From Nereocystis luetkeana (Eukaryota > Sar > Phaeophyceae > Laminariales > Laminariaceae), in assembly GCA_031213475.1 (NCBI GenBank), contig JARUPZ010000007.1, forward strand, positions 7,497,586-7,561,585: 64,000 nt of DNA. Direction: 5' to 3'. Of this stretch, positions 22,301 through 31,310 are shown one piece after another; the stretch's first letter is position 1, and the number at the start of each line of letters is the position of its first letter. Made by a program: the position numbers and the translations under genes. The notes under the pieces were generated by a model. It searched no databases. It was not told where the DNA came from and saw nothing but the letters and a program-made list of their open reading frames with translations.

Positions 22301-23531
22301 GGAGATGTCGCCTTCGCTGTCGCCGCCGCTGCCGCCACCCCCGCCGCGGTGGCAACTGCCGATCGAGGGGCAGAGGCAGGAGCAGGTGTCCCAGGGGGTG
22401 GATGCAGCGGGCGCCGTTGCGGCTAACGGTTGCTTTCGCGCGGGAGAGGGTGGGGACGGAGGACCGGGGGAGGGGCGAGATGGAGGAGGAAAAGGAGAGG
22501 GGTGTAGTGTTGGGGCGGCGGCGGGCGCCGCGTCCGCGGCTGCGGCCGCCCCAGTTGCCGGCGGTTCGGGCGGGACTGTCGCGACGGGAGAGCCGCTGAG
22601 GGGGTTGCAAAGGCAGCCCAGCGGGAAGCGACCTCGACCTTCGGCGGCGGCCTCCTTGTTCCCTCGACAGCACCTGCAGCCGGGGGCGGGGATGGTAGGA
22701 GGGGTAAACAGGGGTATAGTTAGAACTGGAGTGGAGGTTGGGGCTGGGGCTACGGTGGGGGTGGAGGGCGGAGTCAGAGCTGTTGGTAGGGCGAGCGAGG
22801 GACTAAAGTCCCCCGCGCTTGGTAACAACGCTACTGGTGATGCCGATGTTGCTGGTGCTGTTGCTGCCGCTGCTGAGTTGGGGCCGCTGCGGGAGGTGAG
22901 TGAATCGAGCTTGCAAGGCAATCCTACCGGTTTTGCGATGTCAGACGGCGGCTCCGGCGACCGGCCGCGGGAGCGGCCCCTAACCGAGGGCGGCGCGCTT
23001 GGGCAAGGGCGGGGTCGGAGCGGCGACTGGTCCAAAGGAAGGGGCGTAGGTGAACAGAGGGATGTCGGCGCCGGGGGTGGGGGTAGGGGTGGCAGCGCAG
23101 GCGGTGGCGGCGCAAGGAGTGACGGTGGGAGCGGGCCGACAGCGGCGGCGTCGAGAAGAGGCAGCCGTAGCGGCGTTGGTGCTGCGCCGGGTCGGGGGGG
23201 GGGGTGGTGGGGTCGGATACGCTTGAAAGCTCCGGCCCTGTCCGCGTTCCGGCCAGGGGGAAGAGACCGTAGCGGGCGAAAGGGTTTGAAAGGCGGAAGG
23301 GGGTCGTTCGTGGAGGCGGGGGCGGAGGGGGAGCAGGCGTGGGGGTCGGGGGCTTCCGGGTCTGGCGGGGTGGCCTTGGATGGTACGACGTCGTCGGTGT
23401 GTTCGGTGTGCGACAAGGCGACTTCCGAGTGCTTCTGCCGCGCGGTGCAACAGCCGAGGACGAATTTCAGCAGAGATCCGCAGCGTCGGCCGAGCGCGTT
23501 GCGTACGGAATCCGGCAAGCTTAAGATGTGA
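10825..23531 (+). CDS. alpha/beta-hydrolase superfamily serine hydrolase, eight exons, long C-terminal extension
   Basis: Predicted soluble serine hydrolase of the plant/protist alpha/beta-hydrolase group whose N-terminus carries an IRPPR-type motif (KOG1552-like); the substrate is unknown. Exons: 10825-10934, 12112-12273, 14805-14979, 16952-17087, 17758-17918, 18688-18941, 19697-20258, 21740-23531. Visible in order: VRPPR motif, oxyanion-side LHGNS, FDFSGSG, nucleophile elbow GRSMG, acid residue in ARKDVMVRP, and His in GTHNTSRP, so the catalytic Ser-Asp-His set is complete. Every exon junction agrees in phase. The total is 3352 nt, one more than a multiple of three, and the excess falls in a C15 run at 19855-19869; with one C fewer the product would be 1116 residues. 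About 300 residues are hydrolase and the rest is Ser/Ala/Gly-rich. The introns hold MITEs and poly(C) retroposons. The start codon is the least certain part. Confidence 0.88.
11313..11420 (+). mobile_element. M1 MITE
   Basis: ATACGGGGGACCATAGTTAA and inverted GGTCCCCCGTAATA, 108 bp, in hydrolase intron 1. Confidence 0.8.
11754..11862 (+). mobile_element. M1 MITE
   Basis: ATTGGGGGGGGGACCATAG and inverted GGTCCTTCGTAATA; in hydrolase intron 1. Confidence 0.8.
12112..12273 (+). CDS. hydrolase exon 2, IVRPPR motif, NAGNAG acceptor
   Basis: Encodes GWYEKIVMAIVRPPRCKY and the following residues. The VRPPR-x-x-Y segment is the family signature just before the hydrolase core. The acceptor is CCCAGCAG, a tandem NAGNAG: starts at 12112 or 12115 both keep the frame and differ by one Ser codon. 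Donor GTGCGT at 12274 leaves two bases. Confidence 0.82.
12525..12632 (+). mobile_element. M1 MITE
   Basis: TATTGGGGGGGACCACAGTA and inverted GGTCCCCCGTAATA; in hydrolase intron 2. Confidence 0.8.
13293..13372 (+). repeat. TG and TC dinucleotide arrays
   Basis: TG run at 13298-13327 and TC run at 13345-13371. Confidence 0.9.
13478..13571 (+). mobile_element. TTAA-type palindromic MITE (M2)
   Basis: TTAACCCCTTTAGAACCGCA at one end and inverted CGGGCCTAAAAGGG at the other. A copy of the TIR family M4 directly abuts it at 13568. Confidence 0.7.
13568..13862 (+). mobile_element. TIR element with TTAGGG-like tract (M4)
   Basis: Ends AATCTGGGAGAAGGGATCTT and its inverted form CCCTTCTCCCAGATTGC. 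The inside has TTGGTTCCTGTTGGGATCAA, a CTAACCCTGACCCCAAAC tract and CGCGGCTGCGCCGCG. Copies at 30969-31270 and 32605-32925; an end fragment at 28594-28632. Confidence 0.72.
14157..14253 (+). mobile_element. TTAA-type palindromic MITE (M2)
   Basis: Bounded by TTAA on both sides; termini CCCTTTTAGGACCGCAGTCC and inverted ...AGGGG. Lies in hydrolase intron 2. Confidence 0.75.
14805..14979 (+). CDS. hydrolase exon 3, beta strands and LHGNS oxyanion region
   Basis: Encodes KRRDFIVTNRRGLKL followed by LPCVVYLHGNSSARVDVV. The HGNS motif lies after the third beta strand, where the family places its oxyanion hole. Acceptor GCATGCAG at 14804 and donor GTGCGC at 14980; incoming phase 1, outgoing phase 0, both matching the neighbours. 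A weaker ACC-rich intron precedes it. Confidence 0.9.
15035..15110 (-). repeat. poly(C) retroposon 3' fragment
   Basis: GGTGTACTCGATAGGAGAGA through CATGCATGGCCGT between two G-runs. In hydrolase intron 3, just after exon 3. Confidence 0.7.
15906..16107 (+). mobile_element. M2 MITE split by an M1 MITE
   Basis: Left arm AACCCTTTCAGGACTGCATT runs to 15960 and right arm GAAACGGGACTGCAGTC resumes at 16076. The 105-bp M1 element at 15961-16065 sits between them. In hydrolase intron 3. Confidence 0.8.
15961..16065 (+). mobile_element. M1 MITE nested in M2
   Basis: TTACGGGGGACCATAGTTTG to GGTCCCCCATAA, inside the M2 copy at 15906-16107. Confidence 0.82.
16184..16286 (+). mobile_element. M1 MITE
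   Basis: TTACGGGGGACTAGTAAATA and inverted GGTCCCCCGTAA; in hydrolase intron 3. Confidence 0.8.
16952..17087 (+). CDS. hydrolase exon 4, FDFSGSG segment
   Basis: Long T-rich tract and TTCAG acceptor, then VLGAAACTVV and SFDFSGSGMSEGDWVTLGYF, a highly recognisable family block (turn after beta 4, with the S-G-x-S-E-G-D pattern), then the helix DVADVLAYLRSNG. Donor GTAAGC. The exon ends after the first base of a Gly codon. Confidence 0.93.
17758..17918 (+). CDS. hydrolase exon 5, nucleophile elbow GRSMG, GC donor
   Basis: Encodes YLLWGRSMGAASALLYAG, holding the catalytic serine in G-x-S-x-G, then LCGLILDSPFCSFGRLA, the next core strand. It ends at CAG followed by GCAAGT. A GC-AG intron is required to reach the next homologous block in frame, and CAG/GCAAGT fits the usual strong GC donor consensus. 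Confidence 0.92.
18688..18941 (+). CDS. hydrolase exon 6, catalytic Asp and His
   Basis: Begins VNVPGFLVSGALKMLRHSV (cap/helix region), continues through IRCPSLFIAARKDVMVRP, whose Asp is the predicted acid, and ends with GTHNTSRPG, whose His is the predicted base. Acceptor CGCACAG, donor GGTGAGTT. The exon ends two bases into a Gly codon. A C/T-rich stretch at 18535-18670 forms the upstream polypyrimidine region. Confidence 0.92.
19008..19310 (-). repeat. poly(C) retroposon joined to a LINE 3' tail
   Basis: 19008-19072 matches the LINE 3' end (TTGACCACGCATCCCTTCCG in reverse sense), and 19073-19310 is a copy of the poly(C) short retroposon beginning at the G-run side GGTGTACTCGAT. In hydrolase intron 6; a further partial copy is at 19329-19400. 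Confidence 0.72.
19697..20258 (+). CDS. hydrolase exon 7, end of core plus Ala/Ser-rich region; frameshift at C15
   Basis: Starts VVLQAIGTFVKGCF, the final helix of the hydrolase. The same frame runs to a pure C15 run at 19855-19869. Beyond it the coding-like frame is shifted by +1: a Ser/Ala-rich tract, then KPVVRPVSMSLVAIPKGPRG and ETETAREIRISSFTEAKA. Only that second frame joins the next exon in phase (donor CCAG/GTTTGT at 20259). This suggests a homopolymer length error or a real indel in the run. Confidence 0.72.
20281..20530 (-). repeat. poly(C) retroposon copies
   Basis: G-run, GTGTACTTGGTAGGAGATAT, CATGGCCGTAGTCG, then a locally doubled CCTACAATGC-GGGACGGAGCATG segment and GCGCGAAGCGCCGTGAGGTG. 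Confidence 0.72.
20634..20725 (+). mobile_element. M2 MITE, decayed
   Basis: TTAACCGTTTTAGGACCGCA at the left; right arm AAAAACGGGG then loses similarity. In hydrolase intron 7. Confidence 0.6.
20733..20838 (+). mobile_element. M1 MITE, decayed ends
   Basis: TTACAGGCGGACCATAGTAA and GGGCCCTCCGTAA; in hydrolase intron 7. Confidence 0.7.
20865..21190 (-). repeat. poly(C) retroposon, rearranged copies
   Basis: Three partial copies of CATGGCCGTAGTCGT...GGGACGGAGCA in a row with G-rich breaks. In hydrolase intron 7. Confidence 0.65.
21259..21600 (+). repeat. near full-length poly(C) short retroposon (~340 bp)
   Basis: Sense orientation: starts GTAAGGCACCCAAGAGGCAG, passes GACTCATTGAAGCTGTCATC, CGGCGCTTTGCGCTTGGTGC, CGACGTGCTCTGTCCCGGCA and GGCCATGCATGAGATCGAGT, and ends CTCCTATCGAGTACACCTCC then C14. 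No coding capacity. No clear tRNA box pair, so the promoter type is unknown. Confidence 0.8.
21740..23531 (+). CDS. hydrolase terminal exon, 596-residue low-complexity extension
   Basis: Acceptor AACCGCAG at 21739 and an uninterrupted frame to TGA at 23529-23531. Gly/Ser/Ala/Arg-rich and probably disordered. Repeated basic-Ser sites RRTSLS, RRPSW and RRGSW resemble basophilic kinase targets. A Cys cluster near the end (VCSVCDKATSECFCRAV) breaks the low-complexity pattern. A 587-codon open frame on the opposite strand is a GC-bias shadow. Confidence 0.8.
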
Positions 23532-24068
23532 AACCGCAAAAAACAAAAACAAAAAAAAACGGACAAGCGAGCGACGCGAGCGAGCGAGTGTGGATGCGAG
23601 AGAGGGGTATTCGCACAGCAGTTACAGCGAAAACAAAGGAAGCCGTTTTTGTTTTTTTTGGGGGGGGGGGGGAGGAGGGGCAGCCCACAGCATGTTCTGT
23701 CGCAGCCCATGTTTTGTGTGATTATTCCGTCCTCTTCCGCAGAGTGCCATGGTTGTTTTTTTTAGTGTAGAGAACGAAACCGAGGATTTTTCCCGTGTTT
23801 TTTTCATATACCTGCGATGTTTTACCGTGATATTTTACATGGTTGGTGGTTTGGATGGAGTGAAATGAGTTGGAATGGGATGATGAGATATAGGATGGAA
23901 TGGGCGCAAGAGTTTTGTTCTCTTTGCACGGATGAAAGTTTGCACGGAGGAAAAAGAAACACAGGCATCCACCGTTGTGTTAACGGGGCTAGTTGTTGGT
24001 TTCACGCCTTGTGTGCAGTGAGTGCATGGGCCGCGACCACACGGCGGCGGCAGCATAAGATGGCCTGG

Positions 24069-24220
24069 AGGGGGGGGGGTTGGGGTGTACTCGATATCAT
24101 GCATGGCCGTAGTCGTATATGACCATAGACCCTCGCATCCCTACAATGCCGGGACGGAGCACGTCGGGTTTTCACCGACCAGGCAGACAATGCTTGCACC
24201 AAGCGCGAAGCGCTGTGAGG
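24069..24220 (-). repeat. poly(C) retroposon, short copy
   Basis: G-run, GTGTACTCGATATCATGCAT to GCGCGAAGCGCTGTGAG, then another G-run. Confidence 0.72.
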
Positions 24221-24654
24221 GGGGGGGGATAAAGTGGGGCGGGGTGGGGCTGTGTGGGGACCAGGGGGGGGGGTAGGGGGGAAGGGGAGGGGGAGGGGGG
24301 GCGGATCCATGCGGCGGAGGGGGCGTAGACATTCTGTTGGACGAAAGGGGAGGGGTGGAGACTCTGGCCTGGCTTTGTGGGCGCAGTGGAGGCGAAGGCA
24401 AAGGCAAGCAGGTAGCCCTCTGCCTTGTATCTTAACTCGCCTAGCCGGTATCATTAGCTGCTAGCCGCCCGCCTGCCTGCAACCGCCGGCGACTCGGAGT
24501 TAAGAGCGAGCTGGGGTTGTTGTTCGCACGTACATATTTAAAGTATGATGAAAACTGCTGTACGTGGTTCAGCGGCAAATTTTGTACTGTACGGAGAAGA
24601 AGTCGTTCTTGAAAGGAAATCATGTGAGTGGCCGAAAAAGACCCCATGGTCGAT

Positions 24655-24712
24655 GTCGCGATGACGTCATGCCATCCGTGGCGAGATGACGTCATCCGCG
24701 TCAAAATGACGT
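24655..24712 (+). promoter_or_regulatory. three TGACGTCA (CRE-type) sites in 50 bp
   Basis: ATGACGTCAT at 24661 and 24685 and ATGACGTCAC at 24705, spaced about 20-24 bp. TGACGTCA is the classic bZIP/CREB palindrome. No gene start is recognised next to it, so a regulatory role is only possible. Confidence 0.4.
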
Positions 24713-25394
24713 CACCCTTTCAAAAATGGGTTTCGACCCTTGGAAGCATAAAAGCTTGCGGCTATACTGTCTTTACGTGCTGCTGTGCTGCTTTTACTAC
24801 GAAACCCTCGCTGTTTAATAGTACCGCTATGTCCGTAAACATAAGAACCGTTTAGACATTAATATGAAGAAAAACAGTTCCTTATATTTGCGTCCAGAGG
24901 AGTACCTGGTAGTCTATCTGGTAGTCTATTCCAGTACCATTTATATCATACTGGTAACGTGTTTATTTATATTAATAGTTTAACAATAGTGTATAGTCCA
25001 CGACAGGCGAAGGAGAGCGTGCACGCGTGCGTGCCGGCTTTCTTGCGCTTGGGTGCTTGCGTGTATGTGTGTGTGCGGTGGGCATTGTGTTGGTTGGGCG
25101 GCTTACTCACTTGAGGACCACACGTGTTTCCTTTGCTTGCTTTTCTTCGCTTGCTTTGCTTTGCTTTGCTTGCGGGGGGGGGGGAAAGGGAGTACGATTT
25201 GCGAGGGAGGGGGATACGGAAGGTGATTACGTACTGTAGGCACACCGCACCCCGCACGAGTTTTACGATAAGCCAGCGTGGCTTCGGTTGGAACGATTGA
25301 GGGAGGGAAGGAAGGAGGGAGGCCTTGAGCGGCGCTGGGGTGGGCTGCATTCGCCCGCCTGCCGTCGGAAGGGCACGTGTCTGCTGGGAAAACA

Positions 25395-25630
25395 CACACG
25401 TTGATTCGATTTTGATTTGATTTGGCTTTGGGTTCGTCGATTTTTGATCTGGTTTTATCGGGTCTGATATGTATCCGGCCTGATTCTATCCGATTTGATT
25501 CTGTTTTTATTCGATTCAATTTGGTCTGTGTGTGGTCTTCGTATGGTCCGATTTGACTTTGATGTTTGATTTGGTTCCTGTTTATTTTTGATCCGATTTG
25601 GATTGGTCCGGTTTGATGCGTCCGAATTAA
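25395..25630 (+). repeat. degenerate GATTTGATTT repeat
   Basis: TTGATTCGATTTTGATTTGA-type text throughout; long open frames on the minus strand are an artefact of it. The nearby stretch 26180-26400 is similarly rich in CTGCCTG. Confidence 0.7.
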
Positions 25631-27206
25631 TTTGCTGTACAGCACCCACTCCTCCTTCTTGTCCTGCGGTTATTTTTATTCATTTCTCTTTTTATTTTCC
25701 CTCAATTGTTTTATTTTCCTTTCGTGACTTTGCTCGCTGTCTTGTTTTTCTCTGTGACCTAGTGTCCTTGTCGTCCAGAGCGCAATCGAGCAAGAGCTGA
25801 GTGCCTGGGTAATTGATTGGTGGATCGGTTGTGATTTTGTTTGATGGAGAAGGAGGAGGGAAGATTGTGGTCGATGAAAAGGTGAAATGTTTTAACCCAA
25901 ACGGTCGAAGGCGTTAAAAATAGAGAAGATATATAAAGAGAGAGGAGGCGGTGCTTGGCAAGGCCTTATCTATTCCCAGGGCTCTTGTCGCCACGAAAAC
26001 AAAAACACTTCACTACAGTATTGCTTACCAGTTACCAGATCCCTGGTATTTTATATTTCATCAGATACGTTTTTGCCCGCGCGGTCATCCCGGGGTAAAT
26101 ATACGTACGAAACATGAACGAAAACTCCAAGATTCCCCCAAGTGAAGCTGGGGTGTCTGAAACGCAAGTTCAGTTTGTGTCTGTTTGGCTTGCCTACCTG
26201 CCTGCCTGTTTGCCGGTCTGTCTCTTTTGTCTGCCTGTTTGCCCTGTCCACCTTCGCGCCTGCCTGTCTTTTTGCCTATATAGTGTGTGTCTACCTGCCT
26301 GTTCGTACAGCAGTGTCTGGCGGCCTTCCTGCCTGCCTGAGAGTCTGCCTGCGCGCCGGAGAGAGCCTTGTCTAATACCTGCTCACCCGCTTGTCTGGCG
26401 GCTGTCCGACCCCTCTCACGCGTCAAAATCGTCTTCCACCTCAACTCGCAGGAGCATTTACATTCGAACCACTCTGTGGACAACAAGCCGTGGTCACCGA
26501 GTGAGAAGGAAAAAAAATGTAGAAAAAAGTACGGGTCCGCATATCTCAGGCAAGGTGCAGGAAACGTTTTTTTCAGGACGCAAAAAGTCTGCCTGCCAAG
26601 TCTCACGTCTATAGGTCGGAGGATACAGGGGGTACACTTTGGTAGGAATACGAGTATGATAACAGTTCGTGATAGTGGCCGTTTTTTTTTAGGCTGAAGT
26701 GATGAACGCCAGCCGCGCACAGTGCAACTCGAAACCCTTGGACCAATGAAGGCCACAAAATAATAAGCTATAAATACGTGTTGATATACATCTCGTATGA
26801 TCAAAGAAGACAAAGCTCCCTTCACACTTACTGAATGTACTGTACGTAGAACACGACAGCGATATGCGCCGCCGTGCTGTTCTGTAGGTGTGACCTTACG
26901 TGTATGTATCGTGATCAGGGAGGTGGTGGTATGTGTTAGCTTTGTTTACAATTCGGGTTAGGGGTCATGGCCTTGTTTACGAGTCGGAACATTGGCCCAG
27001 ACCGCGTGTATCTGTATCGGCTATCGATTCCCGCTGCGTGCGGTATGCGCGTCAACGTTGGGAGCCGTTTGGGGGGAAAAATGCCGTCGTTTTGGAGCCT
27101 CTGGATGGTGGGGGACAGACAGACAGACGGACAGACAGACGGGTTTGGAGCTTCCGCCATAGATGCCCTAGGATAAACCTACGTAGGAAATTGTCATTGC
27201 CCTCGA

Positions 27207-27606
27207 TGAAATGCATTCGAGCGCTGTTCTCAGTTTCCTTGTCTTATTTTTTGCGAAGTCGCAATTGGAGTTGGTGCGAGTTTGGAGAGAGACCAGTCGG
27301 CACCAGTACAGACGGCACCCCAGCAGGCGAGGTTTGGCTCAGACTGAACATCTGTTTTTTTCCCTTGGAAAACCAAGAACAAAAGGCACGCGCTTCGCGC
27401 TCGCGCGCCTCATTGTTAAATACGATTGCTATATTATGGGACAGAGTGGTATGCCAGTACAGCAGTACGATAGCTCGGCGGGAGCAGGACGCCCCACCCC
27501 CCAACAGCCATCAATAGGTTGTGGTTTGCCTGGTCCATACGGCGGTAGTGTTCACGGGAAAGCACGTCTGCCGATATCTGTATATCGTAGCATGTCTCCC
27601 CTCGCC
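27207..27606 (+). repeat. ~400-bp direct duplication, copy A
   Basis: ATGAAATGCATTCGAG, GAAGTCGCAATTGGAGTTGG and CCCCACCCCCCAACAGCCAT recur in order at 28634-29048. Open frames differ between copies, so it is not treated as coding. A GACA run precedes copy A (27115-27150). Confidence 0.7.
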
Positions 27607-27880
27607 TCTAAGCAAAGCCCACGGCTCACGGCTCCGGTTCCGAGCGACAATGGAAGCCGGAAGCCTGCCCGCCCCTACGTACGGAAAGACACCCCCTCCT
27701 TTTACGAAGCATGCTATTATAACGTCATGTAGAGTCCAGGCGGTCGTGGATCAGTAGGTACAGTTTGCAAGAAATAATATATTGAGTACCTGGTACGTCG
27801 TATTGAGCAGGTATTTATAGTCTGAAATCGGGGAGACAAAATACACGACGACGGTAACAAAGTGATCGGCTGACGATTAG

Positions 27881-28130
27881 AGACAGAACATACATTTTTT
27901 TCAGGTTTGGGAGGATACCGTAGGACGCAGGAAATGTTTTTTTTTCAGGTTTGGGAGGATATCGTAGGACGCCGCCGGCAAGCTCTTGCCCCCTAGAGCA
28001 TGCATCCACCTCATTTCTTCGAGCCCGTCATCTATACCAGTTGATCTTGCCCGCCACAGAGCGGGTTGGCCGTGGGCTGAGTCTCTGTCGAGATCGAGCG
28101 TCTATCGTATATCGTCGGACGAGCTGAAAG
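27881..28130 (+). repeat. dispersed repeat (GGTTTGGGAGGATA family)
   Basis: Marked by GGTTTGGGAGGATACCGTAG, GCCGGCAAGCTCTTGCCCCC and CGAGATCGAGCGTCTATCGT. Inverted copies at 31840-32222, 32266-32547 and 34770-35090; a small piece at 33671-33735. The 27900-27975 portion is itself tandemly doubled. Confidence 0.65.
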
Positions 28131-28633
28131 AAAACGTTTGTGTATTTCGCGTTTCCATTCGCATACTATGGCAGGTCTTTTACAGTGCAACAACAGGATG
28201 GCAGGTCTTTCACAGTACAACAACAGGGTAGGAGTGGATTACTTCTTGTTCCACAGCAAAATTATCTACGGGTACTGCTGTATCCGTCTCGAATAGCAAA
28301 AAAAACGCATACTATAATAGGTCTTTTACCACAGCAGATGATTACTTTCTACTTTTCGCCTTTATTTGTATTTTGCGATCCTCGTCGTATGTATGTGTGT
28401 CGGTACTCGCTAATAATAACCCGGCAGTTGAAAATACATGTCAATCTGTCGAATGTGTAACAACCCACAAAATGTTTTTCATTCAATTTGGCCAACAAAG
28501 CGTCGGTCGTCAGCTCTCGGACCGCTTGTTGGGGATCTAAAATATTTTATCTCTATCGTTATTGCCCTCGCTACACATTTTTCAAGTAAAAAACATCCCT
28601 AAAGATCCCTTCTCCCAGACTGCTAAACCTACT

Positions 28634-29048
28634 CATGAAATGCATTCGAGTGCTGTTCTCAGTTTGCTTGTCTTCTTTTTTGCGAAGTCGCAGTTGGAGT
28701 TGGTGCGAGTGTGGAAAGAGACCAGTCGGCACCGGCACAGACGGCACCCCAGCAGGCCGGGTTTGGCTCTCAGACTGAACGTCTGTTTTTCTTCCTTGGA
28801 AAACCAAGAACAAAAGGCTCGCGCTTCGCGCTCGCGTGCCTCATTGTAAAATACGGTTACTATATTACGGGAAGAGTTGTATGCCAGGACAGCAGTACTA
28901 TAGCACGGCGGGAGCAGGACGCCCCACCCCCCAACAGCCATCAATAGGTTGTGGTTTGCCTGGTTCATACGGCGGTGATCTATACGGGAAAGCACGTCTG
29001 CCGGTATCTGTATATCGCGGAATGTCTCCCCTCGCCTCTAAGAAAAAC
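28634..29048 (+). repeat. ~400-bp direct duplication, copy B
   Basis: Counterpart of 27207-27606. Its left edge abuts an end fragment of the M4 element (28594-28632). Confidence 0.7.
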
Positions 29049-29229
29049 CCACATGGTTCAACAGTTTGAACGTGACAGGCACACCAAGACACTGAAAAAT
29101 GTTTGAAATACTCCCTGTAAATGTTGCAGCAGATCTTGACGTTCCAGCACATGAGTACGTACGTACGTACGTACGTACGTACGTATGTGGTTGGTGGTGA
29201 GTCTCACTACTGCTGTATAATAATCGTAC

Positions 29230-30355
29230 ATACAAGGCGCTTCGCTCCGCGGGCGGCCTACGCCGCCCGCTACGCTCGCTCAGGAAGGAAAAAAGTACAT
29301 CAAATTATGCGAAGCGAACAGAGGTCCACGATTGAATTTAGTTTTTAGGATCGTAATTGCAAACCGGCGACTTGATAATGCCAAGAGTCCCGCCGCCATG
29401 CTTCAGGAAAAAACAGCTCCGACGTCAGCTTGGATGCCACATATACGCTTCGCGTCGCGGATGTCGCACGTAAGTACATACACCCCAGGTAGGGTACTTC
29501 TGTCTGTACTTATTTTCTTCTTTCGATATGCTCTTTGTCTGTATTGTATTTACGAAGAAAGCGAAAGCACAGCACGGCACAGCAGCAAAAACAATGAAAA
29601 TGAAACTGAAAACTCGGAATGGAAAAAAAAATCCCCGTCCCCTCTCGTGTAATATTTTTCTGCCTGATTGGAACACGTTACACCCGGTCGAAAAGAAGAA
29701 AAGAAAAAATCGCACAGAAGAGCTCTCTCAGCCTCGTACGCCGCCCGCCCCTCTCGCGACCACCTCGCTACCGATTCGGTCCGGGTAAAGCTTTTATCAC
29801 TCCCTGCTACAATCAGCCCCGTCGCCCACCCCGCGTGAAGCCCGGTGCTCACCGTGGCCGTCGTTCGCCAGCTCGATAACGTTGGTGTTCAAACTGCACA
29901 CCTCCCTCTTTCAACTTCAGCGTGGTCGCAAAAATAAGCACCGCTTGAATATTATGTTGCCCTCCCGAACGACGTTTATAAACTCGTACATACTCTATCA
30001 ACAATCATAAATCGAAGCCAGACAAAGCCCGTTCATGCATCCCTCGTGTCTCGAGGCACACGCGACGCCTAGGCACGAAAGCGGCGACCGCGCTCCTTGC
30101 AACCCCCCCTCTACCTGCCAGCACCCGCTGACACCCGCGACGGTGCCGGGTCCTCCCGCGATGCCGTGCTCGGAGAACACGCACGCACACGAAACGAAAG
30201 AAGAAAAAAGGAAGAAAATGGCTGAGAAAACAAAGAACTGCTGGAAAGGTCCGGCAAGTAATGAAAGGAGGCGGTTTGGAAGTGGGAGCTCTGAGAGGCC
30301 AGGGATGCACCAACCGAGCACGCTCAGGGGTTGTGATCTAAGTATGTAGTTCTAT
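29230..30355 (+). repeat. ~1.1-kb dispersed element, copy A
   Basis: Matched along its length by the inverted copy at 53528-54652. Shared landmarks: GCTACGCTCGCTCAGGAAGG, AATGCCAAGAGTCCCGCCGC, CGAGGCACACGCGACGCCTA, and GTAGTTCTAT at the far end. No intact shared protein is visible; class unknown. Confidence 0.75.
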
Positions 30356-30968
30356 TCTATATTGGCCCCTTCTGCTCTTTATATATGAAAAACACAGTAT
30401 ATATTTAATTGCTTCGGTCAGATTGCAACTCTTGAATCGAAACATAAAAAATTAAAGCAAGACCCTCAAATATTTTATTATATTTGTTTGAAACGAGGGT
30501 CTTATGCGGGTCAATCCGTCAAAAACACAAAAACACGAACAACAGCATGTAAAAACACGCTCGAAAACAAACAAATAATGTGTCGACTTTATCGGGGTCA
30601 AACCACTGTGTTCGCGGGCGAATATACCTGTTGAAAAGGGCCACAGCTTGGAAAATGGTAGAACGTCCCGGCTATATCGTTGGTTTTGCCCAATCAATGA
30701 GCGTGCCCAAATCACACACGGGCGGAGGACACAACTCGCAAGAGAACTATGTGGTACGCATATCATTCTGTGGTTTGTTGTCGAAGCGAGCAAATCTGTA
30801 CCGGGGTCTAAATGGACAGTCTCGGTGCCGTGTGCCAGGCACGAAGGGGCTAATCGACTGAGATCACCAGCACCCCCACCCCCCCCCACTCTTCACAAGT
30901 CTTTTTTCATCTACATACAGCAGTTTTCTTGCCACCATCTTCCCGCACCCAACACCAGTGTCAACAAA

Positions 30969-31270
30969 AGAGTAGGTTTAGCAATCTGGGAGAAGGGATC
31001 TTTGGGGATGTTTTTTACTTGAAAAATGCGTAGCGTGGTCTGCACGTCGGAATCGTCGTCCGCAACTGAGAAATTTCCTGGTTCGATGCAAACGCGGCGC
31101 AGCCGCGTTTATGGCGAGTTTTGGCCCGTTTTGGCTTCAGTTTGGGGTCAGGGTTAGGGTTAGGGTTAGAGTCAGGGGTTGGGTTGGGTCTTCGCCCGTA
31201 CCTTGATCCCAACAGGAACCAAAACACCTGAACAGCCTACCAACCTAAAGATCCTTCTCCCAGATTGTTA
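30969..31270 (-). mobile_element. M4 TIR element with TTAGGG array
   Basis: Same inverted ends. The central tract carries three TTAGGG-type units at 31145-31167. Confidence 0.72.
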
Positions 31271-31310
31271 AAGGTCCTCCAACAAAAACAGCAGCTACAT
31301 GATTGCATTC

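Noticed and set aside
21947-23710. 587-codon open frame on the minus strand opposite hydrolase exon 8
   Set aside because: Pro/Ser/Ala-rich mirror of the Gly-rich + strand. The + frame joins a recognised gene in phase and has a plausible stop; the minus frame has no motif.
26085-26825. 246-codon minus-strand frame
   Set aside because: Driven by CTGCCTG/GCAGGCAG simple repeat; no domain.
29159-29185. ACGT array as a regulatory or CRISPR-like repeat
   Set aside because: Simple ACGT tetranucleotide repeat without spacers or regular larger unit.
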